64,000 bases of DNA from Aquimarina megaterium XH134 (GCF_000520975.1 NZ_JACB01000005.1:1-64000), one strand, 5' to 3'; positions 18,679-29,200 are shown, counted from the first letter of the stretch. Translations and numbers: made by a program. The notes: generated by a model not told the origin, from the letters alone.

Positions 18679-19473
18679 ATGAACACAATAACAATTATAG
18701 GAGGAGGAAACTTAGGCAAATCAATAATTTCTGGATTGGTCAATAGTGATTTGTTTGAAGCTACTGATATTACAGTAGTAGATAAATCAAAATATAACCT
18801 AAAAGAAGTTGAAGAAAAACTAGGCGTATCTACCTCACAAAATATAGTAGCCTCTATAAAAAATGCAAAATGGGTAATTCTTTGCGTACAACCAAGACAG
18901 TTGGATGCTGTTTTACAGGAAATAAAAAATACAGTAACAACAGAGCAAATATTGATTTCTACGGTAACAGGTACATCCATTGCCGAAATCAATGCAGTAG
19001 TTTCTAATAATAAAGTAGTACGGGTAATGCCAAATACGGGAGCTGCCAAAAAACTATCAATGACTTGTATTGCAGCTAATGAGGATGTAAAAGAAGAATT
19101 AGCTATAGTACAAAAGATGTTTGATACCATTGGTAAAACGCTAATTATAGAAGAGCGTCTAATGCAAGCTGCTACGGTATTAGGAGCTAGCGGAATAGCA
19201 TTTTTTCTTAGATTTTTAAGAGCTATGATACAAGGAGGGATTCAAATGGGATTTCACCCACATGAAGCCCAAATCATTGCTGTACAAACCGCGATAGGAG
19301 CTGCAACATTGGTAGCAGAGAATGGAACTCATCCCGAACGCGAAATCGATAAGGTGACAACACCTCAGGGATGTACCATAGAAGGTCTAAATGAAATGGA
19401 GCACCAAGGATTAAGCTCATCGGTAATAAAAGGAGTGATGGCTTCTTATGAAAAAATAAATACAATTAAATAG
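18679..19473 (+). CDS. proC: Pyrroline-5-carboxylate reductase-like protein
   Basis: 264 residues. N-terminal Rossmann motif TIIGGGNLGKSIISGL; C-terminal dimerisation domain with a ProC-type signature in the form VTTPQGCTIEGLNEMEHQG. ProC reduces pyrroline-5-carboxylate to proline. Location between argC and argD is common in Bacteroidota and suggests shared handling of glutamate/ornithine-derived semialdehydes, either for proline supply or for ornithine-to-proline flux. The signature deviates slightly (TPQGCT rather than TPGGTT), so a specialised role cannot be excluded. Confidence 0.9.
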   Translation: MNTITIIGGGNLGKSIISGLVNSDLFEATDITVVDKSKYNLKEVEEKLGVSTSQNIVASIKNAKWVILCVQPRQLDAVLQEIKNTVTTEQILISTVTGTSIAEINAVVSNNKVVRVMPNTGAAKKLSMTCIAANEDVKEELAIVQKMFDTIGKTLIIEERLMQAATVLGASGIAFFLRFLRAMIQGGIQMGFHPHEAQIIAVQTAIGAATLVAENGTHPEREIDKVTTPQGCTIEGLNEMEHQGLSSSVIKGVMASYEKINTIK

Positions 19474-19486
19474 AACAACCAATACT

Positions 19487-20629
19487 ATGAAATTATTTGA
19501 TGTGTACCCTTTATATGATGTAGAGCCTGTAAAAGCTTATGACACTACCGTAGTGGATAAAAATGGAATAGAATATTTGGATATGTACGGAGGACATGCG
19601 GTGATTTCAATAGGTCATTCTCATCCTCACTATGTGCAAAACATAAAAAAACAGGTAGAGAAAATAGGCTTTTATTCTAATGCTGTTCAAAATAGTCTAC
19701 AAACCAAATTAGCAAAAAAACTTGGAGCATTATCGGGATATGATGACTATCAATTGTTTTTGTGTAACTCTGGAGCCGAAGCCAATGAAAATGCATTAAA
19801 ATTAGCTTCTTTTTATACAGGGAAATCAAGGGTGATAGCATTTCATAATGGTTTTCACGGGCGAACATCTGCAGCAGTAGCTGCAACAGATAATGCTAAA
19901 ATCAATGCACCACTAAATACTCAGCAAAACGTCACTTTTTTGCCGTTAAACCAAATTGAGCTCGTAAGAATTGAATTAGAAAAAGGTGACGTGTGTGCTG
20001 TGATTGTAGAACCTATACAGGGAGTAGGAGGGTTAGATGAGGGTACGACTCCTTTTTTTACAACCTTAGAAACCTTATGTCATGAGTTTGGTGTTGTTTT
20101 AATAGCAGATGAAGTGCAATCGGGTTATGGCAGGAGCGGTAATTTTTTTGCACATCAATATCATGAGATTACACCAGATATTATTTCTATAGCAAAAGGT
20201 ATGGGTAACGGTTTTCCGATAGGAGGTATATTAATTGCCCCACATATAAAACCCAATTATGGGATGCTGGGGACCACTTTTGGAGGTAATCACCTGGCTT
20301 GCGTTGCAGCATTATCTGTTCTTGAAGTGATTGAAGCAGAACATCTCATTGATAATGCAAGAATAGCAGGAGCATATTTTGAATCTAAAGCATATCAAAT
20401 TCCCGGAGTACAAAAGGTAAAAGGAAAAGGATTAATGCTAGGATTAGAGTTTGATTTTGAGGTTAGTGAACTAAGAAAAAGACTCATCTATGAAGAACAT
20501 ATTTTTACAGGAGGAGCAATGAATAAAAAGCTATTGCGAATTCTTCCTCCGCTAACCATTGGGAAAAAGCAGATAGATCAATTTATAAACGCATTACAAA
20601 GTGTATTGGTAGAAAAACCAATGATTTAA
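19487..20629 (+). CDS. argD: N-acylornithine aminotransferase (class III PLP transaminase)
   Basis: 380 residues. Motifs: LCNSGAEANENALKLA for phosphate binding, VLIADEVQSGYGRSG with the pyridine-nitrogen Asp, and K237 in SIAKGMGNGFPIGG as Schiff-base lysine; TTFGGNHLACVAAL follows. It transfers an amino group from glutamate to the N-acyl semialdehyde. It starts 14 nt after proC. The 380-residue length is typical of arginine-operon members of this family. Confidence 0.95.
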   Translation: MKLFDVYPLYDVEPVKAYDTTVVDKNGIEYLDMYGGHAVISIGHSHPHYVQNIKKQVEKIGFYSNAVQNSLQTKLAKKLGALSGYDDYQLFLCNSGAEANENALKLASFYTGKSRVIAFHNGFHGRTSAAVAATDNAKINAPLNTQQNVTFLPLNQIELVRIELEKGDVCAVIVEPIQGVGGLDEGTTPFFTTLETLCHEFGVVLIADEVQSGYGRSGNFFAHQYHEITPDIISIAKGMGNGFPIGGILIAPHIKPNYGMLGTTFGGNHLACVAALSVLEVIEAEHLIDNARIAGAYFESKAYQIPGVQKVKGKGLMLGLEFDFEVSELRKRLIYEEHIFTGGAMNKKLLRILPPLTIGKKQIDQFINALQSVLVEKPMI

Positions 20630-20638
20630 GAGATAAGA

Positions 20639-21586
20639 ATGAACAACTACTTTTCAATACAAGATATAGACTCTTTACCCGGTTGGGTAGAGGAAGCAAT
20701 TGCAATAAAGAAAAACCCTTTATCCCATAAGACTTTGGGAAAAGATAAAACGATAGGATTGTTATTTTTTAATCCAAGTCTTCGTACCCGTTTGAGTACT
20801 CAGAAAGCAGCCTTAAACCTGGGGATGAATGTTATGGTCATGAATTTTACAGGAGAAGGCTGGTCGCTCGAGTATGGAGACGGCACCATAATGGATCAGG
20901 GAAATTCTGAACATATAAGAGAAGCTGCCCAGGTAGTTTCTCAATATTGTGATGTATTAGGAGTACGAGCTTTTGCAAAGCTGGAAGATAGAGATGATGA
21001 CTACAGCGAAAAAGTACTTCATGGGTTTATAAACCATGCTTCTATACCGGTTATCAATATGGAAAGTGCGACCAGACATCCATTACAAGCATTAACAGAT
21101 GCTATAACAATTTCAGAATATAAAAAAACAGATAAGCCAAAGGTTGTATTATCATGGGCACCGCATCCAAAAGCCTTACCACAGGCAGTTGCTAATTCTT
21201 TTGTAGAGATGATGCAGCGTATGGACGCAGATTTTGTAATAACCCATCCTGTGGGATTTGAGTTAGCCAGTCAGATTACTAAACAGGTGCCCATTGATTA
21301 CAACCAGGAAAATGCATTAAAAGATGCCGATTTTGTGTATGTCAAAAACTGGAGTGCTTATCAAGAGTACGGTAAGGTCATAGATAATGATCTTTCCTGG
21401 AAAATTACAAACAAAAAAATGAAGTTAACCAATGACGCAAAATTTATGCATTGCTTACCAGTACGAAGAAATGTAGTTGTAGATGATGCAGTACTGGATA
21501 GTAAAAATTCTATTGTTATAGAACAGGCAAATAACAGAACATATGCTGCACAATTGGTTTTAAAGAAAATACTTGAAAAATCTTAA
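20639..21586 (+). CDS. argF': N-acylornithine carbamoyltransferase
   Basis: 315 residues. A transcarbamylase of the AOTC/SOTC branch rather than true ornithine carbamoyltransferase. The carbamoyl-phosphate motif is FNPSLRTRLST, and MESATRHPLQALTDAITI and FMHCLPVRRNVVVDDAVLDS are present. Family knowledge: the Bacteroides fragilis homologue uses N-succinyl-L-ornithine, the Xanthomonas enzyme N-acetyl-L-ornithine, and the choice depends largely on one residue (Glu92 in AOTC, Pro90 in SOTC). I cannot align that residue with certainty by eye, so acetyl versus succinyl is left open. Confidence 0.93.
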   Translation: MNNYFSIQDIDSLPGWVEEAIAIKKNPLSHKTLGKDKTIGLLFFNPSLRTRLSTQKAALNLGMNVMVMNFTGEGWSLEYGDGTIMDQGNSEHIREAAQVVSQYCDVLGVRAFAKLEDRDDDYSEKVLHGFINHASIPVINMESATRHPLQALTDAITISEYKKTDKPKVVLSWAPHPKALPQAVANSFVEMMQRMDADFVITHPVGFELASQITKQVPIDYNQENALKDADFVYVKNWSAYQEYGKVIDNDLSWKITNKKMKLTNDAKFMHCLPVRRNVVVDDAVLDSKNSIVIEQANNRTYAAQLVLKKILEKS

Positions 21587-21590
21587 TGTG

Positions 21591-22382
21591 ATGAGAGAAC
21601 ATGTGAAAAAGAGATTATTGGTAGCCAAGATTGGTGGAAATATAATAGAAGATCCAGAAGCATTGACTTCTTTCTTAGAAGATTTTTCTAAAGTAGAAGG
21701 CCCAAAGATTTTGGTTCATGGCGGAGGAAAATCTGCTACTCGACTTGCAGCTCAGTTAGGAGTAAAGACCGAAATGATTGATGGTCGAAGAATTACTTCT
21801 GCAGAGAACCTGGATATCGTTGTAATGACTTATGCAGGCTTATTAAATAAGACGATTGTTGCAGGTTTACAGCATCGCCATTGTAATGCTCTGGGATTAA
21901 CTGGGGCAGATGCCAATGTGATTCTGGCAAAGAAAAGACCTGTGCAATTTGTTGATTACGGATATGTTGGTGATGTTGTTAAGGTAAATGGCGATATCAT
22001 AAAAGCATTTTTGAATCAGGAAATTACACCAGTTTTTTGCGCCGTTACCCACGATGGTCAAGGGCAATTGTTTAATACGAATGCAGATACAATAGCTTCA
22101 GAAATAGCTTCTGAAATGAGTGCTGATTATGAGGTATCGTTATTTTATTGTTTCGAATTAAAAGGGGTTCTTGAAAATATAGAAGATAAAGATTCTGTAA
22201 TCGAACATATTGATTTAGAAAAATATACAGCATTAAGAGAGGCAGAAGTGATTACAGAAGGAATGCTTCCAAAGCTTCAAAATTGCTTTGATGCTTTACA
22301 AAAAAGAGTAAATAAGGTACATATTGCAAATGCAGATTTTATAAAGGATAACACAACTAAACATACGACTTTAAGTCTATAA
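21591..22382 (+). CDS. argB: N-acylglutamate kinase
   Basis: 263 residues from the ATG at 21591, five bases after the argF' stop. An upstream in-frame TTG at 21573 would overlap argF' and is less likely. It phosphorylates N-acylglutamate. Amino-acid-kinase fold motifs: KIGGNIIEDPEAL with the ATP-binding lysine, ILVHGGGKSAT, and a C-terminal region with ADFIKDNTTKHTTL. The isoform is short, without the N-terminal helix typical of arginine-inhibited enzymes, so allosteric inhibition by arginine is less likely (inference). Confidence 0.94.
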   Translation: MREHVKKRLLVAKIGGNIIEDPEALTSFLEDFSKVEGPKILVHGGGKSATRLAAQLGVKTEMIDGRRITSAENLDIVVMTYAGLLNKTIVAGLQHRHCNALGLTGADANVILAKKRPVQFVDYGYVGDVVKVNGDIIKAFLNQEITPVFCAVTHDGQGQLFNTNADTIASEIASEMSADYEVSLFYCFELKGVLENIEDKDSVIEHIDLEKYTALREAEVITEGMLPKLQNCFDALQKRVNKVHIANADFIKDNTTKHTTLSL

Positions 22383-22388
22383 CTAATA

Positions 22389-23450
22389 ATGGAAAAACTA
22401 ACACGTGAAGCGATTGAGCTTTTACATCATCTAATAGAAACACCATCGTTCTCGTCTGAAGAGGAAAAAACGGCTCAATTGATCGAGAATTGGTTCATCC
22501 AAAATCATATTCCTTTTGAGAGAGAGAATAATAATATATGGGCATACAATATGTATTTTGACGAATCTAAACCCACTATTTTATTAAACTCTCATCATGA
22601 TACGGTAAAACCGAATGGAAACTATACAAATGATCCTTTTAACGCTTTTGTAGAAGAAGGGAAACTATATGGCCTGGGAAGTAATGATGCAGGCGGTTGC
22701 CTGGTGGCTTTATTAGCTGCATTTACCTATTTCTACAATAGAGAAGGACTACAATACAATTTTGTGATTGTCGCTTCTGCAGAAGAAGAGAGTAGTGGTC
22801 CTTTGGGACTAAAAAGTGTATTAAAATATCTTAAGAATGTAGCATTTGGCATTGTAGGAGAACCAACACTAATGCAATTGGCCGTTGCAGAAAAAGGCTT
22901 ATTGGTATTAGATATATCGGTAAAAGGAACAGCTAGTCATGCTGCTCACCCTAATGAAGATAACGCAATTTATAATGCTTTGCAGGTGATCGAATGGTTT
23001 AAAACATATGAATTTAAAAAAATATCAGAAAACCTGGGCAAAGTAAAAGCTACAGTGACACAGATCAATGCTGGGAAACAACACAATGTGGTACCGGCAA
23101 GTTGTGATCTGGTGGTAGATATACGAGTGAATGATAGTTATACAAATAAAGAGGTTCTGGATATTGTAAAACAACACATGCCTCAATATGTTGAGGTCAT
23201 GCCCAGATCCCTGGATTTGGGATCCTCGTCGATTGCTGTAGATCATCCTATTGTAAAATCCGGAATTGCATTGGGAAGAAGCACGTATGGATCACCAACC
23301 TTATCGGATCAATCGGTATTGAGTTGTCCTTCATTAAAACTGGGACCGGGAGATTCGACCAGGTCGCATTCTGCAAATGAATTTATTTATGTAGATGAGA
23401 TAAAAGAAGGAATCGAACTGTATATCAAAATTTTAGAAGGTATAGTATAA
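22389..23450 (+). CDS. argE: N-acylornithine/N-acylcitrulline deacylase (M20 family)
   Basis: 353 residues. M20 zinc peptidase fold: metal ligands H69 and D71 in NSHHDTVKPNG, then GLGSNDAGGCLVAL, catalytic ASAEEESSGPLG, and VGEPTLMQLAVAEKG. Because ArgF' acts on acylated ornithine, the natural substrate here is probably N-acylcitrulline (family and pathway knowledge), releasing citrulline for ArgG. It follows argB by 6 nt. Confidence 0.92.
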   Translation: MEKLTREAIELLHHLIETPSFSSEEEKTAQLIENWFIQNHIPFERENNNIWAYNMYFDESKPTILLNSHHDTVKPNGNYTNDPFNAFVEEGKLYGLGSNDAGGCLVALLAAFTYFYNREGLQYNFVIVASAEEESSGPLGLKSVLKYLKNVAFGIVGEPTLMQLAVAEKGLLVLDISVKGTASHAAHPNEDNAIYNALQVIEWFKTYEFKKISENLGKVKATVTQINAGKQHNVVPASCDLVVDIRVNDSYTNKEVLDIVKQHMPQYVEVMPRSLDLGSSSIAVDHPIVKSGIALGRSTYGSPTLSDQSVLSCPSLKLGPGDSTRSHSANEFIYVDEIKEGIELYIKILEGIV

Positions 23451-23544
23451 ATAAGAGACCGTCTGAAAAGGTAAATCTAGGACTTGAATTGTCAGTCTGA
23501 CATTGAAAATTCTACTTTCCAGACAGTCTTATAAAAAAAATAGA

Positions 23545-24822
23545 ATGAAACTTTGGGATAAAGGGTTACCAACAGATCAAAAAATAGATAGGTTTACCGT
23601 AGGTAATGACAGGCAATTGGATATGGTAATTGCCAGGTATGACGTGCAAGCAACACTGGTTCATGCTAAGATGCTGCATAAGATTAATTTACTTTCTGAT
23701 AAAGAAATTTCTGAAATTGAAAAAGAATTGAATATATTGGGGCGGGAAATAGAAAAAGGAGTTTTTGTGATAGAAGACCAGTTCGAGGATATACATTCTA
23801 AAATTGAGTTTGAATTAACTCAACGAATAGGAGATGCAGGTAAGCGAATACATACTGCCAGGTCACGTAATGACCAGGTATTGGTGGCGATGCATCTATA
23901 TATGAAGGAAGAACTACTTCAAATTAAATCTCTTGTTAACGAATTATCTCAGAATTTACTAACCCTTGCAGAAACGTATAAGGATGTATTACTTCCTGGG
24001 TATACCCATATGCAGATAGCAATGCCATCTTCTTTTGGACTTTGGTTTTCTGCCTATGCAGAAAGTTTTATTGATGATCTGTATTTTGTAAATGCTGCTT
24101 TAAAAGTTGTGGATCAAAACCCATTGGGAAGCGCTGCGGGGTATGGTAGTTCATTTCCGATAGATAGAGAGTTTACCACAAGAGAATTAGGCTTCGAAAC
24201 TCTTAAGTATAATGTAGTTGCTGCACAGATGAGTAGAGGTAAATCAGAAAAATCTACCGCTTTTGCCATGAGTAGTGTAGCCGCGACTTTATCTAAACTG
24301 GCAATGGATGTATGTTTGTATATGAGTCAGAATTTTGATTTTATGAGTATTCCATCAGAATTTACTACAGGATCCAGTATTATGCCACATAAGAAAAATC
24401 CAGACGTCTTTGAGTTAATAAGAGGGAAATGTAATAAAATTCAGGCACTGCCTTACGAATTAAATTTGCTAATCAATAATTTGCCGAGTGGTTACCACAG
24501 GGATTTACAATTGCTTAAAGAAGGAGTTGTACCCGCTATTCAGGATTTAAAAGCATCTCTTGAGATGACTATGTATGCACTTAAGAATATAAAGGTGAAC
24601 AAAAATATATTGGATGATGATAAGTACGATTACCTGTTTAGTGTAGATACATTAAACGAATTAGTAATGCAAGGTATGTCTTTTAGAGATGCCTATGTAA
24701 AAATAGGGGTGGATATTGAGAATGGATGTTATACCCCTGAAAAGAATACAAAACATAGCCATAGTGGCAGTATTAATAATTTATGTCTTAACAAAATAAA
24801 AAAGAAATTAGAGGAAGTTTGA
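23545..24822 (+). CDS. argH: Argininosuccinate lyase
   Basis: 425 residues from the ATG at 23545 (MKLWDKGLPTD). A longer frame from a TTG at 23503 adds 14 residues with no family support. It splits argininosuccinate to arginine and fumarate. The fumarase/lyase signature SSIMPHKKNP lies at about 277-286; TARSRNDQVLVAMHLY and GYTHMQIAMPSSFGLW are also typical. Last gene of the arg operon, separated from argE by 94 nt and followed by a terminator. Confidence 0.96.
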   Translation: MKLWDKGLPTDQKIDRFTVGNDRQLDMVIARYDVQATLVHAKMLHKINLLSDKEISEIEKELNILGREIEKGVFVIEDQFEDIHSKIEFELTQRIGDAGKRIHTARSRNDQVLVAMHLYMKEELLQIKSLVNELSQNLLTLAETYKDVLLPGYTHMQIAMPSSFGLWFSAYAESFIDDLYFVNAALKVVDQNPLGSAAGYGSSFPIDREFTTRELGFETLKYNVVAAQMSRGKSEKSTAFAMSSVAATLSKLAMDVCLYMSQNFDFMSIPSEFTTGSSIMPHKKNPDVFELIRGKCNKIQALPYELNLLINNLPSGYHRDLQLLKEGVVPAIQDLKASLEMTMYALKNIKVNKNILDDDKYDYLFSVDTLNELVMQGMSFRDAYVKIGVDIENGCYTPEKNTKHSHSGSINNLCLNKIKKKLEEV

Positions 24823-25011
24823 GGGAACAATACTTTCGAAAAACAGGTGAATTATGTTAGAATACAAGTTACTCTATAGAATTGATTTGTAGTTCTTGAA
24901 TAAAAAATTGAAAATGTTAATAAAAAGGCATATCTTAATGATATAGAAGAGAAGCTGAAGTATATTTAATTGAGTGTAAGTTGAGTTAGTTTGATTTTTT
25001 CGCTTCAGCCT

Positions 25012-25054
25012 AGACCCCCAGAGGAGTTGTTAACCACTGGGGGTTGTCTTTTTA
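25012..25054 (+). terminator. Terminator of the arg operon
   Basis: AGACCCCCAG pairs with CTGGGGG...GTCT across a 13-nt loop, with a TT bulge, followed by TTTTTAT. It lies 190 nt after argH. The rest of the 373-nt gap between argH and the minus-strand peptide gene is AT-rich and shows nothing else. Confidence 0.75.
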
Positions 25055-25195
25055 TAATTAGAGATATAGTATGCCTTAGAATTAATAGGAGAGGAAGGTG
25101 ATGTACTATGGATGGTAAGATTGCATACCAAAAAACTCTACATTAAAAATGCAGAGTAATGTAGTGTTTTGGAAAGAAATTTGATTGAACCCGGA

Positions 25196-25417
25196 TTATG
25201 CTATATGTGCTTCACACGAAATCCATTCTTCGTTCCCATCAGAGTCTTCAGATACTCCACAATCCATCATTACAGAACCTTCTGGGTAATATTGCACAAA
25301 TGTGCAATTATTAACCTGCTCTGCAGTACATTGATCTCTTCTGCCACCACCTATTAATATTAGCTCTTCTCGGGATAAAACTTTGAATTTTTTAAATACT
25401 TCTAAAGAATTTTTCAT
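25196..25417 (-). CDS. Double-glycine leader peptide with Cys-rich core (RiPP or bacteriocin-like precursor)
   Basis: 73 residues. The N-terminal 24 or 25 residues look like a double-glycine leader: VFKKFKVLSREELILIGGG, with the LSxEELxxIxGG pattern recognised by C39 peptidase-containing transporters. Cleavage would follow G24 or G25. The core of about 48 residues starts RRDQC and has four cysteines (C30, C38, C53, C68), several acidic residues and one Trp, and could carry two disulfides or thioethers. No transporter, peptidase or modification enzyme is adjacent, so maturation would depend on genes elsewhere. The gene 115 nt upstream on the same strand encodes a small membrane protein. Role (signal, toxin or other secreted peptide) is unknown. 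Confidence 0.7.
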   Translation of the reverse strand: MKNSLEVFKKFKVLSREELILIGGGRRDQCTAEQVNNCTFVQYYPEGSVMMDCGVSEDSDGNEEWISCEAHIA

Positions 25418-25531
25418 GAGTAAATAATTTATATTGATTAATGTATATACTAAAATACAGTATTAACCAAAGCATAACAAGGTAATAAATGTTATAATTT
25501 ACTTATTAACGATTAAAAAAATAGATAATGA

Positions 25532-25888
25532 TTACGAAATCAAAGCTTTTAGATCATTGATTACATTGATATTATGTCTAAGATTTGCATAAAGGATAAA
25601 CAAAATAATAATAGCAACTATAAACCCTAGCAGGATCCCATTATTTCTGCTCGACAATTTTTTAGAAGTCTTAAGATACGCCTTAGAAATCTTCTTTGCG
25701 TAATTGGTCACCAGGGCAAAAGCAGGTGCAAAAATTAAAACGATAACCAGCATATCTATTAATACCAGAAGATATCCCTGTTGATGGATATGTTTCTTTA
25801 CATATTTTAAGATATACTCATTGATTAATGCAGCAGATAAAACGGCTACAGTGTAGATCGCATATTTGGTGGTTTGTCGATTACTCAT
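25532..25888 (-). CDS. Small three-helix membrane protein of unknown function
   Basis: 118 residues, not recognised. Three hydrophobic segments at about 8-27, 38-62 and 84-103 are separated by basic loops (KYVKKHIHQQG, NYAKKISKAYLKTSKKLSSR). It lies upstream of the double-glycine peptide gene on the same strand, 114 nt apart, so the two might be co-transcribed. A self-protection or accessory role for the peptide would be speculative. Confidence 0.65.
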   Translation of the reverse strand: MSNRQTTKYAIYTVAVLSAALINEYILKYVKKHIHQQGYLLVLIDMLVIVLIFAPAFALVTNYAKKISKAYLKTSKKLSSRNNGILLGFIVAIIILFILYANLRHNINVINDLKALIS

Positions 25889-26055
25889 AGTAGGGCAACT
25901 ATTCTTAATTTGGGTTCAATACAATTAATTCTGGGGGTAAGGTAAAATCTATAATTTGATATTCAAAATAAAGATGGTTTTTTGATAAAGAGTAATCGGG
26001 TAATACAGCATACGAATTAAATAGTTTTTTGAAAATAAGAACACTATACGACATA

Positions 26056-26088
26056 AGACCTCACAGGTTTTCAAAACCTGTGAGGTCT
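26056..26088. repeat. Perfect 33-nt palindrome
   Basis: AGACCTCACAGGTTTT, one C, and AAAACCTGTGAGGTCT: 16-bp arms with a single central base and no T-run. It lies in the 371-nt gap between the divergent membrane-protein and TPR-CHAT genes. It resembles palindromes dispersed in flavobacterial genomes; function unknown. A protein binding site or an extruding hairpin are both possible. Confidence 0.75.
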
Positions 26089-26199
26089 ACCTTACTACTA
26101 ATTATTTATTAACAAATCATTTATTTAAGTATAACTCGGGGGAATCTAAAATGGTAACATTTTTACGTTCTTTGTTATTAACAAATATAATTGCAATGT

Positions 26200-26241
26200 C
26201 ACATCGAGTGCTACGCTTTTGGGCGTAGTGTATCGAGATGT
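26200..26241. repeat. Imperfect inverted repeat before the TPR-CHAT gene
   Basis: CACATCGAG-TG-CTACGC and GCGTAG-TG-TATCGAGATGT form an interrupted inverted repeat around TTTTGG, ending 19 nt upstream of the CHAT gene start. The GC-richer core stands out from the surroundings. It looks like a member of a dispersed intergenic repeat family. Confidence 0.5.
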
Positions 26242-26259
26242 TTTTGAAAAACAAACCTA

Positions 26260-29200
26260 ATGATCATCACTATACAATCAATACTATACAAAAATGCACT
26301 TTTATACTGTGTTATTGGTATGTGTTTTTTATACACCACCCTTGGTTATACCCAAGCCGTAACCGACACTACAGTTGCCTCACAACATTTTACCAAAGCA
26401 GATGTATTATTAACCGATAGCAAACTAGATAGTGCTGTAGTATATTTTAAGAAAGCCTTACTCATCTACCAAAAGGCCAACGCCTGGGAACGTGTTGCCC
26501 GATGTTATAATAAAATTGCTGAAAGCCAATGGCGAGACGGAAAGTATGATAAATCCTATAAAAATGCACAAAAAGTACTAGAAATAAGTAAAAAACATTT
26601 GTCAGAACATAATGAAGAAAAGGCTAGTGCTTATGATAATATAGGTAAATATTATGAATCTAATAATTTAGACTATAAAACTGCCTTAGACTATTATGAA
26701 AAAGGGTTGAAAATTAAATTAAAAAATTACCCAAAAAACCATCCTGCCATTGCAAATTCATATTCTCGAATAGGAAATATATATTATCTAAAAGGTGATT
26801 ATGATAAAGCATTGATATATCAGAAAAAAGCTTTTGATATGCGAATTAAAGCTTTTGGTGAACATCATCTTGATGTTGCGATTTCTTATATAAATATGGG
26901 TAATACTCTTTTTATGCAACGTAAATATGATAAAGCATTATTGTATTATCAAAAGTCCTTAACTATTCGAGAAGAACAATTAGGATCATATAATCTAAGA
27001 ACATGTATTTCTTATTTCAATATAGGACTTATATACTATAAGAAAGAAGAATATGATCAAGCATTACAATACTTAGATTTGGTGTTGTCTAATAGGATTC
27101 AAATACTTCAAAAAAATCATAAGAGAGTTGCTATATGTTATAGAGTTATTGGGGATATATACCGAAAAAAAGGAGAGTATAACAAAGCTCTTTTTTATTA
27201 TAAAAATAACTTAACCATTTTGATGTATCTGTATGGAAAAAATCATCATATCCTAATTACAGCTCTCGATCAAGTTGGTGTGTGTTATAAAAAAAGAGGA
27301 GAATATGATAAAGCGTTGTATTATTATAATCAAGCTATTAATATTGAAAAAAAATTATCAAGACAAGGCAAAAAAATATACTTTTCGGTTTATAACAATA
27401 TAGGTGTGGTATATAAGTATAAAGGAGCCTATGATAAAGCACTAACTTATCTTAAAAAAGGACTAACCATTAACATTGAAGCTAAAGGAGAAGATCATCA
27501 TTCTGTTGCTACTATCAATAATAATATAGGAAATATCTATAGATTAAAAGGAGAGTATGATCAATCTCTATTGTATTATAAAAAGGCTTTAGCCATACGA
27601 ACACAACTATTTGATCAAAAGAATTCTGACATAGCAGAATCTTATTACGATATTGGGCAGTTGTATACCTTAAAAAAAGAGTATGATAAAGCGTTATACT
27701 ATACTAATAAAGCTTTAACAATCAGAATTGCTGTTTTCGGTAAAAACCACCCTGGTGTTGCAGATTCTTATGAAAGTATTGGGAACAACATCTATCATGC
27801 CCAAACAGATTATAACACAGCTTTAGAATATTATCAAAAAGCCTTGACCATACGACAACAAATATTCGGTGAGCATCATCCCAAAGTTGCACAGTCCTAT
27901 ACTAAAATTGCAAAAGTATATGCTACACAAAAAGAGTTTGCAAGCAGTTTAACGTATTATAATAAAGCTATAGCTGCTAATATTAAGCCTGATACCCAAA
28001 CCAAGGCAACTTTTACTCCAGAGCACTACTTAAACTTAGATGTTTTGTTAAGCTCTTTATTAGGCAAAGCCAAAACCTATACTGCTTTGTATACAGAAAG
28101 TAACAATATTAATGATCTTAACGGTGCAATCCAAACGTACCAAAAAGCAGATGCCCTTATCCATACGATCAGGGAAACTTATACCAATTACCAGGACAAG
28201 GTGCGTTTCGCTCAAAAAGCAGCAGCAGTATACCAGGGTGCTATAGCTACACAATTACTAGTATACGATACGAAAAAAGAGCAATCCTCTTTAGAACAGG
28301 CGTTTTACTATGCCGAGAAAAGTAAAGCCAATACCTTAAAAGAACTACTTACCGATGCCAATGCTAAGACCTATACAGGATTACCAGCAGATCTTGTGGC
28401 ATTAGAAAAAGAACTAAGGATTGATAAAGCGTTTTATCAATCTAAAATCACAGAGCTCTACAGTGGATCCAGGATGAGTACTAAAGATTCTCTAAAAATG
28501 GTTCGTTATGAGAATACACTATTTGACATTAGCAATAGGCAAGATTCACTAATAGCAGTATTAGAGCAGAACTACCCAAAATATTACCAGCTTAAACATG
28601 AAAATGCTATTGTTACGGTTCGTGATATTCAGCATCATCTAAACGATAATACTACAGTACTCGAGTTTTTTACTTCAGAGCGTATTACCTATGCTTTTAC
28701 GATTTCAAAAGATAAGATCGCAGTACAAGAATTAGCGACTCCCAATCTTACGACTACTATAGAACAGCTACGAAAAGCCATTACGTCACAAAACCTGGCA
28801 GCCTATAAAACAACGGCACATGCTTTATATAACCAATTAATGGCCCCGATTGCCAATACTCTTCGACAGGCTCAGAGTGACACGTTTGCTGGTGATGAAT
28901 TGATTATCATTCCCGATGGACCACTGTGGCATTTAAATTTTGAGTTATTGCTGACTCAAAAAGATACAACAAATAACCCTGCAGACCTATCATATTTGCT
29001 TAAAGAATACGCGATTACCTATGCCAATGCGGCTAACCTGTTATTTGCCAAAGATAAAAGTGAACAGCTCACACAACAACGGCAGGAGTGCCTGGCATTT
29101 TCGTTTTCAGATAGTACGATAACGACCAATACAATGAGTTTGGCCACGCTAAGAAATACCGGTATTGATCTTCCGGGGACGCGAAAAGAGATCAAAGCGA

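Noticed and set aside
21573..21590. TTG start for argB overlapping argF'
   Set aside because: The ATG at 21591 gives the usual kinase N-terminus and normal spacing.
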